This document shows, piece after piece, positions 63,091-64,000 of a stretch of DNA of 64,000 bases (the first letter of the stretch is position 1; the number at the start of each line of letters is the position of its first letter). The notes under the pieces are model-generated. The model was not told the origin of the DNA and ran no database searches. It was given only the letters and a program-made list of their open reading frames with translations. Origin of the DNA: Vibrio splendidus (GTDB lineage Bacteria > Pseudomonadota > Gammaproteobacteria > Enterobacterales > Vibrionaceae); assembly GCF_002873455.1 (NCBI RefSeq), contig NZ_MCUN01000008.1:62001-126000 (forward strand), in the 5' to 3' direction. A program made the position numbers and the translations under genes.

Positions 63091-63345
63091 ATGAAAAATA
63101 CTAAAACATTGACCGTTGAGGGCGTTGAGTTTACTTCTCGCACAGCTGCCGCTCGTCACTATGGCTTGAACCCAAAATTGGTTAATGAGCGTGTTACAAA
63201 GTTCGGCTGGACACTAGAGCAAGCCCTTGAACTTGAGGCTCGCCCTACGACACCGTACCGTAAGAAAGTTGTTATAGACGACACCGAGTACCCAAGTATG
63301 CGTCAGGCTGCTAAAGGGCTTGGTGTGGCGCTGAAATTACTATAG
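63091..63345 (+). CDS. Small protein with two NUMOD/HTH-like repeats
   Basis: 84 residues. Two similar units, VEGVEFTSRTAAARHYGLNPKLV and IDDTEYPSMRQAAKGLGVALKLL: a short strand pair followed by an HTH-like A-A-x-x-hG pattern, as in NUMOD1/IENR DNA-binding repeats of homing endonucleases and phage proteins. The second unit is cut short by the stop. Probably a DNA-binding protein, by inference. Confidence 0.55.
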   Translation: MKNTKTLTVEGVEFTSRTAAARHYGLNPKLVNERVTKFGWTLEQALELEARPTTPYRKKVVIDDTEYPSMRQAAKGLGVALKLL

Positions 63346-63356
63346 TTATGGGCTAA

Positions 63357-63749
63357 TCAGCTTAGCTTCTCATGTGAACGATTATTTGTACTTTTTTGTT
63401 CATTATCGAGTGCTTTTTTTTGAATTGTTTTTACACTTTCCCAGCTCCCCCCCGAAGTGATAGCTTTGACTCTCTCTGAGTATTTTTTTTCAGAGCGCTG
63501 AAAGACGCGTTCCATAGAGATACGCTCTTCTAATTCAAGATGTTCTAACATACAGAGATATACCCATAAAACATCACCGAGTTCATCCTCAAGGTGGCAC
63601 TGCCTTCCCGCTTCTATTTCATCTTCAACTTCTTTTAGTTCAGCATACATGGCCTCTAAGTAGGTACTGCTACCTTTAGACCAAGTTCCTTTTATATCTC
63701 TAGCGACTTTCTCAGAAACGATTTTTTGTAATTTTTCAAGGTTGTTCAT
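63357..63749 (-). CDS. MazG-like nucleotide pyrophosphohydrolase
   Basis: 130 residues, all helical. The MazG metal-binding pattern is visible: EAMYAELKEVEDEIE (E-x-x-E-x-x-E) and LEDELGDVLWVYL (E-x-x-D), then a long helix and a basic tail. Such enzymes hydrolyse (d)NTPs or alarmones and are common in phages. Faces the NUMOD-like gene (convergent, 11 bp apart). Confidence 0.75.
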   Translation of the reverse strand: MNNLEKLQKIVSEKVARDIKGTWSKGSSTYLEAMYAELKEVEDEIEAGRQCHLEDELGDVLWVYLCMLEHLELEERISMERVFQRSEKKYSERVKAITSGGSWESVKTIQKKALDNEQKSTNNRSHEKLS

Positions 63750-63868
63750 TTAGTAACTCCATGAAAGTGTTGAAGTAACCCTTTAAGTAAAGAACGATAG
63801 CGTTAGTGATGCATAATATTTTTACTGGGCGTATAGTTGTGCTCACTATATGAAATCTGAGAGATACT

Positions 63869-64000
63869 ATGACAATTCCTTTTATTTTACGAGAAGCGAC
63901 TGATGATGAACTTTCAAAGCTTCGACTGTTTATGAGTACATTTACTGATGGCTCTGGTTATGAGAAAAATACAGATGGCACTACAAGACCGGGTTGGCGA
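63869..64000 (+). CDS. Hypothetical protein, 5' part (runs off window)
   Basis: 44 residues visible, starting MTIPFILREATDDELSK and continuing open to the end of the window; GAGAG is upstream. Too little is present for a family call. Confidence 0.5.
   Translation, partial: MTIPFILREATDDELSKLRLFMSTFTDGSGYEKNTDGTTRPGWR

Overview
The window looks like a chromosome of a Vibrio species. The first 23.5 kb is a conserved gammaproteobacterial core in the order usual for Vibrionaceae. It runs kdsD-yrbG, mlaFEDCB-ibaG-murA, a PlsC-type acyltransferase, ridA, pyrI-pyrB with its attenuator leader peptide, argF, arcA, rraB, a GH2-like protein, a MarR-GNAT fusion, a DUF2061 protein, valS, holC, pepA, lptF-lptG and an RDD protein. 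The species is not fixed by anything I can see; assignment to Vibrio is from knowledge of these gene orders and proteins. These genes serve the cell envelope (Mla lipid transport, MurA, Lpt), pyrimidine and arginine metabolism, translation and replication.

The remaining 40 kb is accessory DNA in a chain of integrated elements. A 22.7 kb island (about 23714-46407) sits in the anticodon loop of tRNA-Leu(CAA). The left side keeps only the 5' half of the tRNA. The intact tRNA is on the right, rebuilt with a promoter and 5' half that lie in a 328 bp direct repeat. The island carries a tyrosine integrase, a syntenic gene module described below, an EAL phosphodiesterase, a decayed IS3-type element, two outer-membrane-barrel genes (one dead), and a four-gene replication operon (family A DNA polymerase, SF2 helicase with an HTH tail, a zinc-containing protein that resembles phage ssDNA-binding proteins, and an unknown).

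Right of the tRNA there are at least two further elements, separated by three copies of a 48 bp repeat (46837, 55850, 62186). The first (about 9 kb) holds a second copy of the module found in the island: integrase, two unknown proteins, a DUF2787-like protein, a conserved structured noncoding stretch, a WYL regulator, a small secreted protein, a 33-residue zinc ribbon and a glycine-zipper peptide. The second (about 6.3 kb) holds an integrase, an AlpA-like protein and a family B (protein-primed type) DNA polymerase split by an in-frame stop codon. Just beyond lie an RNase H-like protein, a small HTH-like protein and a MazG-like pyrophosphohydrolase.

The most interesting signals are these. (1) The module occurs twice, and each WYL regulator is flanked by its own version of a 15 bp inverted-repeat operator that differs symmetrically between modules. 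(2) RNA hairpins between module genes show compensatory base changes. (3) A polymerase B, RNase H and integrase share an operator-like motif. (4) One element family seems to be associated with a family A polymerase operon and the neighbouring element with a family B polymerase.
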